Assembly (NCBI GenBank): GCA_902796355.1
Contig: CADBOU010000125.1
Coordinates: 1-48,590, forward strand
Reading direction: 5' to 3'
From: an uncultured Lachnospiraceae bacterium
GTDB taxonomy: Bacteria > Bacillota > Clostridia > Lachnospirales > Lachnospiraceae
Length of the DNA stretch: 48,590 nt
Part shown: positions 41,373-48,590 of the stretch, piece by piece
Position numbering within the stretch: position 1 is the stretch's first letter
Layout of the letters: every line of letters starts with the position of its first letter
Position numbers and translations under genes: made by a program
Notes under the pieces: generated by a model
Told to the model about the DNA's origin: nothing
What the model saw: the letters and a program-made list of their open reading frames with translations, nothing else
Database searches by the model: none

Positions 41373-42908
41373 TTATTCTAGTGAAATCGTATACTGAGTG
41401 ATATCAAAAACCGCTTTCCCTTTTGCGCTAAATGAAATGCCCTGCGCGCTCAGATCTGTATAATAGGTGAGCGACATGACCTTCTCGCCGCCGTTGACAA
41501 AGATCTCTGCGCTCCACTGATCGATCAGAATCCTCAAGGCCATGCTTTCACCGTGCTGAAGGATGGTGACAGTCCTCTCTCCTGTCATCTCTTTCTGCTG
41601 CCCTGACCGGGAACGGTCGATCGTCATGACGGAACGCTCCGGTTCATACCTCAGCTCCACCGCATGCGTCTGGTCCTCTGCAAATCTGATGCTGAGCTGC
41701 CGGCAGGCATCCATCTGTGTGATATTGACCAGCAAATCAACCGATCTGCCCATGATATCAGGAATACGGATTGTCTCATCTTCTGCCTTTATCTGCTGAT
41801 GGTGCACCTCATCTTTTCTGAGTCTGTCAAACTCCCGCACAGGCCATTGATACAGCCTGCCGTCTTTAACCTCCAGCTTGCGGGGGACTGTCATCTGCCC
41901 GAATATACGGATATCCTGTTCATGCAGATTCGCCGTATGAGGATCCTGCATCCATCCGATCATAACACGTCTGTGATCAGGTGTCTCCATAACCTGCGGA
42001 GCATAAAAATCAAGGCCACAGTCAACTGGCTCATACCGCTTTGTCGGAATAAATTCTTCTGTATCCTCGTCGAACTGCCCCGTGATATAGCAGACATTAT
42101 TGCCCTTTGGAAAACGGATGGTACCGACCGCCTCTTCTTCCTCTGCCTGCATGTCCATCGGGCTGGCGATCAGAATGTACTGTTCTCCCAGCGGGAAAAA
42201 GTTCGGGCATTCCCACATGACACCGATCCTGCGGCTGTCTTCAAACAGTGTCTTTCCGCAGCTCCAGTGCAGTCCGTCATCACTGCGGTACATGATCAGC
42301 CGTGTGCCGGCTGTTTCATCAGACATCCCCAGGGCAACCAGCGTCCGGTATGTCCCGTCACTCATCCGCCACAGATACGGATCTCTGAACTCATAGGGGT
42401 CAGCGCCCTCTGGTAAATCTTCAAAAGTGATCACCGGGTTCGCGCTGTACTTATGGTACTCGCTGTCATCTGCTGTTTTGATAGCCACATTCTGTGACTG
42501 CAGCCACCGGCCCCGTCCAGTGGGATCTTCAAAATCATCCGTGCAGCCTGTATACATCAACAGATGGCTTCCGTCATCCATCGGCAGCGCCGTACCGGAA
42601 AAACATCCGCAATGATCATAGGGGCTGTCAGGCGCAAGCGCTGCGGGCAGATATGTCCATTGAATCATATCCTCGCTGACGGCATGTCCCCAGTGCATCG
42701 GCCCCCAGTAGGAACTGTACGGATGATACTGATAAAACAAATGGTACTGCCCGTCATAATAAGACAGCCCGTTCGGATCATTGAGCCACCCGATCCGGGG
42801 TGTAAAATGATATACTGGCCGCTCATCCTCTGCAACAAGTGCCGACTGTTTTGTCTCGTATTCCCTTGCCGCAGCAAGTTCTTTGCTGATTAAATCCCGT
42901 TCCTTCAT
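41373..42908 (-). CDS. GH32 sucrose (sucrose-6-phosphate) hydrolase
   Basis: A 511-residue GH32 beta-fructosidase without signal peptide, so intracellular. The catalytic triad motifs are WLNDPNG with nucleophile Asp44, FRDP with Asp176, and ECPNFF with acid/base Glu233; a C-terminal beta-sandwich follows. Since the adjacent uptake system is an ABC transporter, the substrate is probably unphosphorylated sucrose or a short fructan rather than sucrose-6-phosphate. The start lacks a strong ribosome site; AAGGAT lies too far upstream (18 nt). It is the first gene of a four-gene operon. Confidence 0.92.
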   Translation of the reverse strand: MKERDLISKELAAAREYETKQSALVAEDERPVYHFTPRIGWLNDPNGLSYYDGQYHLFYQYHPYSSYWGPMHWGHAVSEDMIQWTYLPAALAPDSPYDHCGCFSGTALPMDDGSHLLMYTGCTDDFEDPTGRGRWLQSQNVAIKTADDSEYHKYSANPVITFEDLPEGADPYEFRDPYLWRMSDGTYRTLVALGMSDETAGTRLIMYRSDDGLHWSCGKTLFEDSRRIGVMWECPNFFPLGEQYILIASPMDMQAEEEEAVGTIRFPKGNNVCYITGQFDEDTEEFIPTKRYEPVDCGLDFYAPQVMETPDHRRVMIGWMQDPHTANLHEQDIRIFGQMTVPRKLEVKDGRLYQWPVREFDRLRKDEVHHQQIKAEDETIRIPDIMGRSVDLLVNITQMDACRQLSIRFAEDQTHAVELRYEPERSVMTIDRSRSGQQKEMTGERTVTILQHGESMALRILIDQWSAEIFVNGGEKVMSLTYYTDLSAQGISFSAKGKAVFDITQYTISLE

Positions 42909-42941
42909 TATTGTTCAGTTTATCATATCCTTATGAATAGG

Positions 42942-42976
42942 AAAATAAGGGAGACCGTCAGAGCCTCCCTTATTTT
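42942..42976 (-). terminator. Terminator between the uptake and catabolic operons
   Basis: A 12-bp perfect stem, AAAATAAGGGAG (42942-42953) with CTCCCTTATTTT (42965-42976), 11-nt loop. On the minus strand the T-rich arm ends the transporter transcript. Confidence 0.88.
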
Positions 42977-43015
42977 ACAAACACATATTTGCTTATTACC
43001 CAAAGCAGCTCTGTA

Positions 43016-44134
43016 TTATTCTTTGTACAGAAGATTCAGCTCAGTCTCTTTATCGAAGAGATGAATCTTGCTCATATCAAGGGCAAAGACCGCTTCATCA
43101 CCATTCTTATACGGTGTGTCCGGCTCAACGCGTGCGATCGTCTGCTGGCCGTTGACATCGAAGTACAGGAACACTTCTGCACCCAGCATCTCTCTGACAT
43201 TGATCGTGGACTTGATCTGACTATCTGCATTGGCAGCAAGGAAAGCCTCGTCAGCCTTAATGTTCTCCGGACGGATGCCCAGAACAACTGTCTTGCCGTC
43301 ATATCCCCCGTCAATCAATGCATTCTTTCTGTCATCCGGCACTTTGAGTGTGTTCTCGCCGATGTGCAGATAAGCATCGCCGTCCTTAAGCTCAACAAGC
43401 GCATCCATGAAGTTCATCTGCGGTGAGCCGATGAAGCCGGCCACGAAAAGATTGATCGGCATGCTGTACAGGAACTCAGGTGTATTGATCTGCTGAACGA
43501 TACCGTCTTTCATGACAACGATTCTGGTTCCCAGAGTCATCGCCTCTGTCTGGTCATGTGTGACATAGATGATGGTGGTGCCGAGTTTTTCGTGCAGCTT
43601 GGAAATCTCTGCTCTCATCTGTACCCTCAGCTTGGCATCCAGGTTGGACAGCGGCTCATCCATCAAAAAGACTTTTGGATTTCTGACGATCGCACGGCCC
43701 ATGGCCACACGCTGTCTCTGCCCGCCGGAGAGAGCCTTCGGCTTTCTGTCAAGATACTTTTCAAGATCAAGGATCTTCGCCGCCTCATTGACCTTCTCAT
43801 CGATCTCTGCCTGCGGGACTTTTCTGAGCTTTAAGGCGAAACCCATGTTGTCTCTGACGGTCAGATGCGGATAGAGCGCATAACTCTGGAACACCATCGC
43901 GATATCTCTGTCCTTCGGCTCCACATCGTTCATCTTCACACCGTCGATCAACAGTTCGCCGGAGGAAATATCTTCCAGACCCGCAATCATGCGCAGCGTG
44001 GTTGACTTGCCGCAGCCTGAGGGGCCGACGAAAATAATAAACTCTTTGTCTTCTACTTCAAGATTAAAATCCGTCACGGCCTGATATCCGTCCGGATAAA
44101 CCTTTTCAATATGCTTTAATGATAAACTTGCCAT
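43016..44134 (-). CDS. msmK: Sugar ABC transporter ATP-binding protein (MsmK/UgpC type)
   Basis: A 372-residue ATPase for CUT1 sugar importers. It has Walker A GPSGCGKSTT (about 37-46), the Q-loop FQSYALYPH, signature LSGGQRQRVAMGRAI and Walker B VFLMDEPLSNLDA, followed by the C-terminal OB-fold regulatory domain (LGIRPENIKADE). Such ATPases often serve several sugar importers, but this one is in the same operon as its binding protein and permeases. The ATG has AAAGGAG upstream. It is the last gene of the uptake operon. Confidence 0.95.
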   Translation of the reverse strand: MASLSLKHIEKVYPDGYQAVTDFNLEVEDKEFIIFVGPSGCGKSTTLRMIAGLEDISSGELLIDGVKMNDVEPKDRDIAMVFQSYALYPHLTVRDNMGFALKLRKVPQAEIDEKVNEAAKILDLEKYLDRKPKALSGGQRQRVAMGRAIVRNPKVFLMDEPLSNLDAKLRVQMRAEISKLHEKLGTTIIYVTHDQTEAMTLGTRIVVMKDGIVQQINTPEFLYSMPINLFVAGFIGSPQMNFMDALVELKDGDAYLHIGENTLKVPDDRKNALIDGGYDGKTVVLGIRPENIKADEAFLAANADSQIKSTINVREMLGAEVFLYFDVNGQQTIARVEPDTPYKNGDEAVFALDMSKIHLFDKETELNLLYKE

Positions 44135-44167
44135 ATTTTTTCTCCTTTATTCCAATATCTTACGAAA

Positions 44168-44785
44168 CTATTCTTCTTCAAGTCTGGCAAACACCGGATT
44201 GTAAAGCATCGTGCACAGATACCCCGGGAGTGAAAATCCATACAACAGGATGGCTAACGGTGCGGCGCGGTGCAGATAAACCATAAACAGGATCCAGATG
44301 ATCCAGATCACCATCATCAGAGCTGTTCTCGGCAGATTGCCGAGCGCCAGTCTCAGGGCATTGGTAATGGTCTTTTTCACCGGGTTTTCATAGCGGGACT
44401 GCAGTGCAAACACGTACACAAATGTCACAAACAGAAAACCTGCCACAACCGTGATCATAATCATCATCATGGTGCCGAGCTTTGAGTTCCCTGCATGCAG
44501 TGCCCACAGATCCACTGCGGTAACAACTGCGATGCCGACCGCGATCAGGCCCTCCGGAATTCCCTGTCTGAGATTGTCTTTAAATGACTTCCTGAACATC
44601 TTGGTCACATAGGTCTCATCTTTTCTGCACAGATGAAACAGCACGTAATTCATGGCTGTCAGTGAAGCGCCCGCCGTGACGATCGGGACAGCAAATACCA
44701 CTGTCATCACATTCAGGATCGCCAGGTCGACCATCCTTGTCAGAAACCGCATCACCGGATTGTTTGCATTAAAAAATCTATCCAT
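44168..44785 (-). CDS. DUF624 (YesL-like) membrane protein
   Basis: A 205-residue protein with about five hydrophobic helices and the DUF624 pattern: an N-terminal FFNANNPVMRFLTRMVDLAI segment, VFAVPIVTAGASLTAMNYVL (about 31-50) and a conserved FRKSFKDNLRQG loop. DUF624 proteins are almost always encoded next to CUT1 sugar transporters, but their role is not known. It lies between the permeases and the ATPase in the operon. The ribosome site is weak. Confidence 0.88.
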   Translation of the reverse strand: MDRFFNANNPVMRFLTRMVDLAILNVMTVVFAVPIVTAGASLTAMNYVLFHLCRKDETYVTKMFRKSFKDNLRQGIPEGLIAVGIAVVTAVDLWALHAGNSKLGTMMMIMITVVAGFLFVTFVYVFALQSRYENPVKKTITNALRLALGNLPRTALMMVIWIIWILFMVYLHRAAPLAILLYGFSLPGYLCTMLYNPVFARLEEE

Positions 44786-44810
44786 GATTTGCCAGCTTTA
44801 TCTTTGTTCT

Positions 44811-45674
44811 TTAACCCTTAACAGCTCCTGCCGTAACACCTGCAACGATATATTTCTGCAGGAAGAGATACAGGATGAGGATAGGCAGCATGGCCAGCAG
44901 CAGAGCGGCCATGACCAGACCGATATCTGTTGAATATGTGCCGTAAAATGCCTGTGTAGCGATCGGAATGGTGTAAATTGCTTTGTCTGTCAGGACGAGA
45001 CTGGGCAAAAGGTAATCGTTCCAGAACGCCATCGCGTCGATAATCGCTACAGTTGCAATCGTGGGCTTAAGCAGCGGGAAGACAATCTTCCAGAATGTCT
45101 GCCATCTGTTGCAGCCGTCAATCAGGGCTGCTTCCTCAAGCTCCAGCGGTATATTGGAATGAATCGCTCCATGGAACATAAACGTCGCCATGGAAACTGA
45201 GAATCCTACGTGCATCAAGATCAATGTGATCCGGCTGTTGAGGATGCCGAAAAGACCTCCGTACACAGAAACCAACGGAACCATCAGGACCTGGAACGGG
45301 ATAACCATCGAAGCGATCATCAGTGCAAAAAGGATGGCGCATGCCTTCCACTTTCCGTTTCTGACAATGACAAAGGATGCCATGGCCGAGACGATGATCG
45401 TCAGAATCGTCGAGCAGGTCGTGATAATCAGAGAATTCTTGAACACATTGAAGAAGTCCATCTTCTTCATGGCTTCAGGGAAGTTCTTCGTCGTAAACCC
45501 GTGCGCGCCAATGAGGGCGAGCGGATTGGCTGTGATATCTGCCTGATCCTTAAACACATTGATAATGACCAATAAAAACGGAATGATAAACAGGATGAAA
45601 ACTATGATCAGGAGGGCGATCATAATGGCATGTTTTCTTTTTCTGGCTATAGCAGCTTTTTCATTTTTCGTCAT
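44811..45674 (-). CDS. Carbohydrate ABC transporter permease (MalG type)
   Basis: A 287-residue inner-membrane subunit with six helices and the EAA loop EEAALIDGCNRWQTFWKIVFPL (about residues 180-201, core EAALIDGCNRWQTFWKIV) that contacts the ATPase. It forms the channel together with the upstream permease. The start overlaps that gene by 1 nt (TAATG) and has GGGGAGGTG upstream. Confidence 0.95.
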   Translation of the reverse strand: MTKNEKAAIARKRKHAIMIALLIIVFILFIIPFLLVIINVFKDQADITANPLALIGAHGFTTKNFPEAMKKMDFFNVFKNSLIITTCSTILTIIVSAMASFVIVRNGKWKACAILFALMIASMVIPFQVLMVPLVSVYGGLFGILNSRITLILMHVGFSVSMATFMFHGAIHSNIPLELEEAALIDGCNRWQTFWKIVFPLLKPTIATVAIIDAMAFWNDYLLPSLVLTDKAIYTIPIATQAFYGTYSTDIGLVMAALLLAMLPILILYLFLQKYIVAGVTAGAVKG

Positions 45675-46552
45675 TATGCTTCCACCTCCCCTTTCTTACT
45701 GAAGTACACCTGAAGGATACCGATAATCGCACAGATGATAAACAGAATGAGCGCTTCTGCCTGACCTGTGCCGTAATCCTTGTAGGTAAACGCCTTGTTG
45801 TACACATGCATAGCCGCCATGACAGAACTGAAGAACGGCTCGCCTCTTGTCAATGACAAGTTGACATCGTACACGACGAAGCATCTCGTGATGCTTAAGA
45901 AAATGCATGTTGTAAATGATGTACGCATCAACGGGATCGTCACATTGCGCATCGCCTGCGAGGCTGTACAGCCATCGATCATCGCTGCTTCCTTGAGTGT
46001 GTCAGACACACTCATAAAGCCCGCCACATAGATGAGCATCATATAACCCGCATACTGCCATACTGATACTAGGATCAGGCAGAACATCGCACCGCCTGTC
46101 GTTGACAGAAGCGAGGGCGTCGATCCCCCGGTCAGCTTATCTCCGATCGCCACAAACGCGCGGTTAAACACAAACTTCCAGACATAACCGAGAACGATGC
46201 CGCCGATCAGGTTCGGGATAAAGAATCCGGCACGGAAGAAGTTCTGTCCTTTGACGCCGCTTGTCACCATGTAGGCAAGCAGGAAAGCAACCACGTTCAC
46301 CAGAACAACCGCAAAGGCGGAGTAGAGAATGGTTCTTGCGACGGCTGACCAGAAGTAGGCATCTTTAAAGGCGGATACATAATTGGCAAATCCGACAAAC
46401 GGCTTGTCGGCGCTGACGCCGTCCCAGCTTGTGAATGTCAGGAATAATCCGTAAATGAATGGCACAATGATGACCATGCAGAACAGGATCAGCGCGGGAC
46501 CGGCAAACATCAGAAACTGTTTTGACTTATAAGCTGTCGTATTTCTTTTCAT
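45674..46552 (-). CDS. Carbohydrate ABC transporter permease (MalF/UgpA type)
   Basis: A 292-residue inner-membrane subunit with six helices. The EAA loop is LKEAAMIDGCTASQAMRNVT (about 186-205). It pairs with the MalG-type permease encoded immediately downstream. The ATG has AAGGAGG upstream and lies 16 nt after the binding-protein stop. Confidence 0.95.
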   Translation of the reverse strand: MKRNTTAYKSKQFLMFAGPALILFCMVIIVPFIYGLFLTFTSWDGVSADKPFVGFANYVSAFKDAYFWSAVARTILYSAFAVVLVNVVAFLLAYMVTSGVKGQNFFRAGFFIPNLIGGIVLGYVWKFVFNRAFVAIGDKLTGGSTPSLLSTTGGAMFCLILVSVWQYAGYMMLIYVAGFMSVSDTLKEAAMIDGCTASQAMRNVTIPLMRTSFTTCIFLSITRCFVVYDVNLSLTRGEPFFSSVMAAMHVYNKAFTYKDYGTGQAEALILFIICAIIGILQVYFSKKGEVEA

Positions 46553-46568
46553 ATCCAGTCCTCCTTTC

Positions 46569-47867
46569 TTATTCTGAATGACTCGTCAGAGTCTTTGTCT
46601 TCCAGTAAGTCTCAACATCTTTCGCAAATCCTTTGCGGTCACTCATGCCTGCGAGATACTTCTGGAACATCGCTCCGAGAATCGCATAATGATCATCAGG
46701 CAGATAGTTATAGTTGGGAACCAGCTTGCCGGCATTGGTGTAAACACTGACCGATGCGCCCAGCGGATCGCTGATCGGAAGATCAATATTGGAGAATGCC
46801 GGGACGAGTGCACAGTCGTTAACGAGGAATGACTGTCCGTCCTCATTGTAAATGAGCCAGTTCAGGAAATCCTTCGCCTGCTGTCTCTGTTCATCAGAGG
46901 TGCTGGATGAATTGTCGATAAAGAAATACTTTGAGCCGCCGCCGACCAGCATCTCGTTCATGCCGTCATCCAGATCCTGCGGAACCGGCATCATACCCAT
47001 GTTTTCCGTGTAATCAAACTGATTGATCTGTGACCAGTCCCAGTTGCCGCCGAACATGAAAGCGATCTCTCCCTCAGCAAGTTTCTTTTCTGAGACCTCA
47101 CGCTCGGCTGAGATAGCGCTCTTCTTAGCGTAGCTGTTGTTCATGAGGACATCAAAAGTATCCATCATCGCATTGAATTTGTCGTTTTTCATCAATTTGA
47201 CCGATCCCTTGGAAAGATCCATCAGGAATGAATCCGGATCTTCCTGCTCTTCATAAATCTGAGCCAGGTAGTGCGCTCCCAGTGACCAGTCTTCCTTCAT
47301 GACAGCCGTCGGAGACTTCATACCACCGTCGATCAATTCATCGATCAGCTTCTGAAAATCCTTGGTTGTCTTGTAGTCTTCCGGTACAAATTCATGACCG
47401 GTCGTCTTCTCGATCGCATCCTTGTTGTAGATGATGCCCCTGGCTTCTACACAGACCGGGAACCCATACACCTTGTCATTGATGCTGATCGCATACTCTG
47501 TGTCTTTGACCCAGTCTTCACCGGAAAGATCTTCTGCATGCTCCTCTGCCAGAGCGTAAATATCCTTGGCATCGACCATCGACAGTGTATAGGGATTGTT
47601 CGATGCATATCTGGTGGCCAGATGAGCGGAAACCGTATCACTTGAATAGTAAACCTCGATGTGAACACCGGTCTCAGCCTCATACTTCTCTGCCATCTGG
47701 AGCAGCTGATCCTGGATCTCCATCTTAGAATTGAAGATGGTAATACCATTAGCGCTCCCGGATGAGCCTCCCTCATCTCCGGATGAGGCACCACATCCCG
47801 TCAGCAGACAGACAGCCATCGAAAGCACTGCCAGAAGAGCAATCATTTTTCTGTAAATTGCCTTCAA
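46569..47867 (-). CDS. Sugar ABC transporter substrate-binding lipoprotein
   Basis: A 432-residue family-1 extracellular solute-binding protein. The N-terminus is a lipoprotein signal peptide ending in LTGC, with the lipid-anchored Cys at residue 25. The middle has the usual WSLGAHYLAQIYEEQ and FGGNWDWSQI stretches of CUT1 binding proteins. The start is TTG at 47867 with a perfect AGGAGG 7 nt upstream. The sugar is inferred to be sucrose or a related fructoside because the next operon codes for sucrose-degrading enzymes. It is the first gene of the uptake operon. Confidence 0.94.
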   Translation of the reverse strand: MKAIYRKMIALLAVLSMAVCLLTGCGASSGDEGGSSGSANGITIFNSKMEIQDQLLQMAEKYEAETGVHIEVYYSSDTVSAHLATRYASNNPYTLSMVDAKDIYALAEEHAEDLSGEDWVKDTEYAISINDKVYGFPVCVEARGIIYNKDAIEKTTGHEFVPEDYKTTKDFQKLIDELIDGGMKSPTAVMKEDWSLGAHYLAQIYEEQEDPDSFLMDLSKGSVKLMKNDKFNAMMDTFDVLMNNSYAKKSAISAEREVSEKKLAEGEIAFMFGGNWDWSQINQFDYTENMGMMPVPQDLDDGMNEMLVGGGSKYFFIDNSSSTSDEQRQQAKDFLNWLIYNEDGQSFLVNDCALVPAFSNIDLPISDPLGASVSVYTNAGKLVPNYNYLPDDHYAILGAMFQKYLAGMSDRKGFAKDVETYWKTKTLTSHSE

Positions 47868-47935
47868 TACGTCACCTCCTTGTTCTCCTTTCTCATAAGT
47901 TACGGGTACTTGTTAGAAATGCTTGGGTAAAATCT

Positions 47936-47958
47936 TTACATCAACTTTCATGATGTAA
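47936..47958. promoter_or_regulatory. Inverted repeat in the uptake-operon leader (candidate operator)
   Basis: TTACATCA (47936-47943) and TGATGTAA (47951-47958) are perfect 8-bp arms with a 7-nt spacer. The site lies just downstream of the promoter's expected start point, a common position for repressor binding. No matching regulator gene is in the window. Confidence 0.5.
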
Positions 47959-47972
47959 GCAGTTATAGTAGG

Positions 47973-48002
47973 ATTCTATCAATCAGAGAGGCTAAGCGTC
48001 AA
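47973..48002 (-). promoter_or_regulatory. Promoter of the sugar-uptake operon
   Basis: On the minus strand TTGACG (47997-48002) and TAGAAT (47973-47978) are 18 bp apart, about 105 bp upstream of the lipoprotein start. Confidence 0.65.
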
Positions 48003-48363
48003 TAAAAAAGGCTGAAAAGGCCGCCGAAAACGACTTCGACTTTACAAAAAATTTACACAGAACGAATGCTTGTATTGTTGGTATAGCAAAACTTATCTTT
48101 CTCCGCCTGCCTATTACAATTTCGTATAAATATATTGTTATATTCAATGTTTTCTTGTGGTACCATTTGCCGTGACACCCTTGGAGAATCATGGATTACA
48201 AGAGGTGTGTAAATGTCAAATTGGTATTATATTTAGGAGGAATTGTAAATGAAGTGGAAAACAAAATAAGTAGTTATCACTATAGTATCTGAATTAAGAA
48301 AAAGGCATACCTGTCTTAAACACTGAATAAAGAAGCTATCGCCAGTAACAACAAAAACAACTG
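48003..48363. other. AT-rich gene-free stretch with two tiny plus-strand open frames
   Basis: No normal gene is visible. Two very short frames with ribosome-site-like sequences follow each other on the plus strand: MSNWYYI (48213-48236, after AGAGGTG) and MKWKTK (48249-48269, after AGGAGG that overlaps the first stop). AT-rich sequence at 48105-48150 could hold a promoter. They may be chance, a leader peptide pair, or the remnant of a lost gene. Confidence 0.3.
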
Positions 48364-48402
48364 AAAAACGGATGATCTATCCATTATAGATAAACCATCC
48401 GC
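48364..48402 (-). terminator. Terminator after the tRNA pair
   Basis: On the minus strand GCGGATGGTTTATCTA pairs imperfectly with TAGATCATCCGTT around a short loop and is followed by TTTTT. It begins 5 nt after the tRNA-Leu. Confidence 0.8.
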
Positions 48403-48407
48403 TTCAA

Positions 48408-48493
48408 TGCCGCAGGCCGGAATCGAACCGGCACGGGTATCACTACCCACGGGATTTTAAGTCCCGGGCGTCTACCAGTTCCGCCACTGCGGC
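48408..48493 (-). tRNA. tRNA-Leu (anticodon TAA)
   Basis: An 86-nt class II tRNA on the minus strand: acceptor GCCGCAG/CTGCGGC, anticodon stem-loop CGGGA-CTTAAAA-TCCCG giving TAA, a long variable arm (TGGGTAGTGATACCC), T-loop TTCGATT and discriminator A. The CCA end is not encoded. Confidence 0.95.
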
Positions 48494-48497
48494 TTAG

Positions 48498-48571
48498 TGG
48501 ACCCTCGGGGACTCGAACCCAGGACCGATCGGTTATGAGCCGACTGCTCTGACCAACTGAGCTAAAGATCC
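48498..48571 (-). tRNA. tRNA with CAT anticodon (elongator Met or Ile2)
   Basis: A 74-nt tRNA on the minus strand, 4 nt upstream of tRNA-Leu. The acceptor is GGATCTT/AGGGTCC with two G-T pairs, the anticodon loop is CTCATAA, the T-loop is TTCGAGT and the discriminator is A. The T-stem has one T-C mismatch. It is not an initiator tRNA, because the acceptor starts with a normal G-C pair and the D-arm is of the standard type. The GGAT.TTTAGCTCAGTTGGTC body resembles the Ile2 type, whose C34 is changed to lysidine. Confidence 0.88.
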
Positions 48572-48590
48572 ATGGATCAAACGGCCGCTC

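Noticed and set aside
48025-48038. Catabolite-responsive (cre) site upstream of the uptake promoter
   Set aside because: CGAAAACGACTTCG differs from the cre consensus at three positions, including both ends, and lies upstream of the -35 box; too weak to call.

Overview
The window looks like a chromosomal segment of a low-GC-lineage Firmicute of the class Clostridia, most likely a gut Lachnospiraceae with a fairly balanced base composition. This rests on several traits: a CarD-type regulator, HPr with the Ser46 site plus HPr kinase, FtsEX with a coiled-coil M23 hydrolase, a PPi-type phosphofructokinase, strong AGGAGG ribosome binding sites and DUF624-linked sugar ABC transporters. The family assignment is inference. 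Nearly all genes are on the minus strand. There is no rRNA operon, prophage or CRISPR array.

Layout. 1-6.4 kb: an EamA permease; an OPT-family transporter followed by a small PqqD-like protein; a conserved-looking membrane protein of unknown function; and a pyridoxamine-oxidase-like flavoprotein followed by a truncated IS5 transposase N-domain. 6.4-15 kb: translational GTPase TypA/BipA, a class A penicillin-binding protein, YigZ, and a tightly coupled carD-uvrC-hprK group. 15-21 kb: fructose PTS genes fruR-fruK-fruA (4-nt overlaps), then a hairpin and ptsH-ptsI. HPr, EI and HPr kinase are therefore all close together.

21-34 kb: one very compact minus-strand run made of a PucR/CdaR-type regulator, ftsE, ftsX, a secreted M23 peptidase, a CtpA-type protease, VanZ, a small membrane protein, clpC, a long inverted-repeat element, radA, a rhomboid protease and an aldo/keto reductase. 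It is preceded by a membrane-anchored pseudokinase and a PPi-type phosphofructokinase. A 10-bp tandem repeat array and a 14-bp-arm hairpin lie between these last two genes.

35-37.3 kb is a decayed plus-strand island: a tRNA-Arg, a nucleoside permease-like gene broken by one in-frame stop, and a C-terminal tail fragment of a surface protein next to two palindromes. 37.3-48 kb is a sugar utilisation locus in two operons: lipoprotein, two permeases, DUF624 and ATPase for uptake, then GH32 sucrose hydrolase, fructokinase, amylosucrase and a Tm-1-like (UPF0261) protein. Imported sucrose can be hydrolysed (GH32) or used as a glucosyl donor (amylosucrase); both free fructose for the fructokinase and then for glycolysis. 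The window ends with a terminator, tRNA-Leu(UAA) and a CAU tRNA.

I did not find a clear new multi-gene defence or metabolic system. The strongest candidates for undescribed biology are the membrane pseudokinase and the repeats before it, the 198-bp inverted-repeat element between clpC and radA, and the isolated transposase N-domain.
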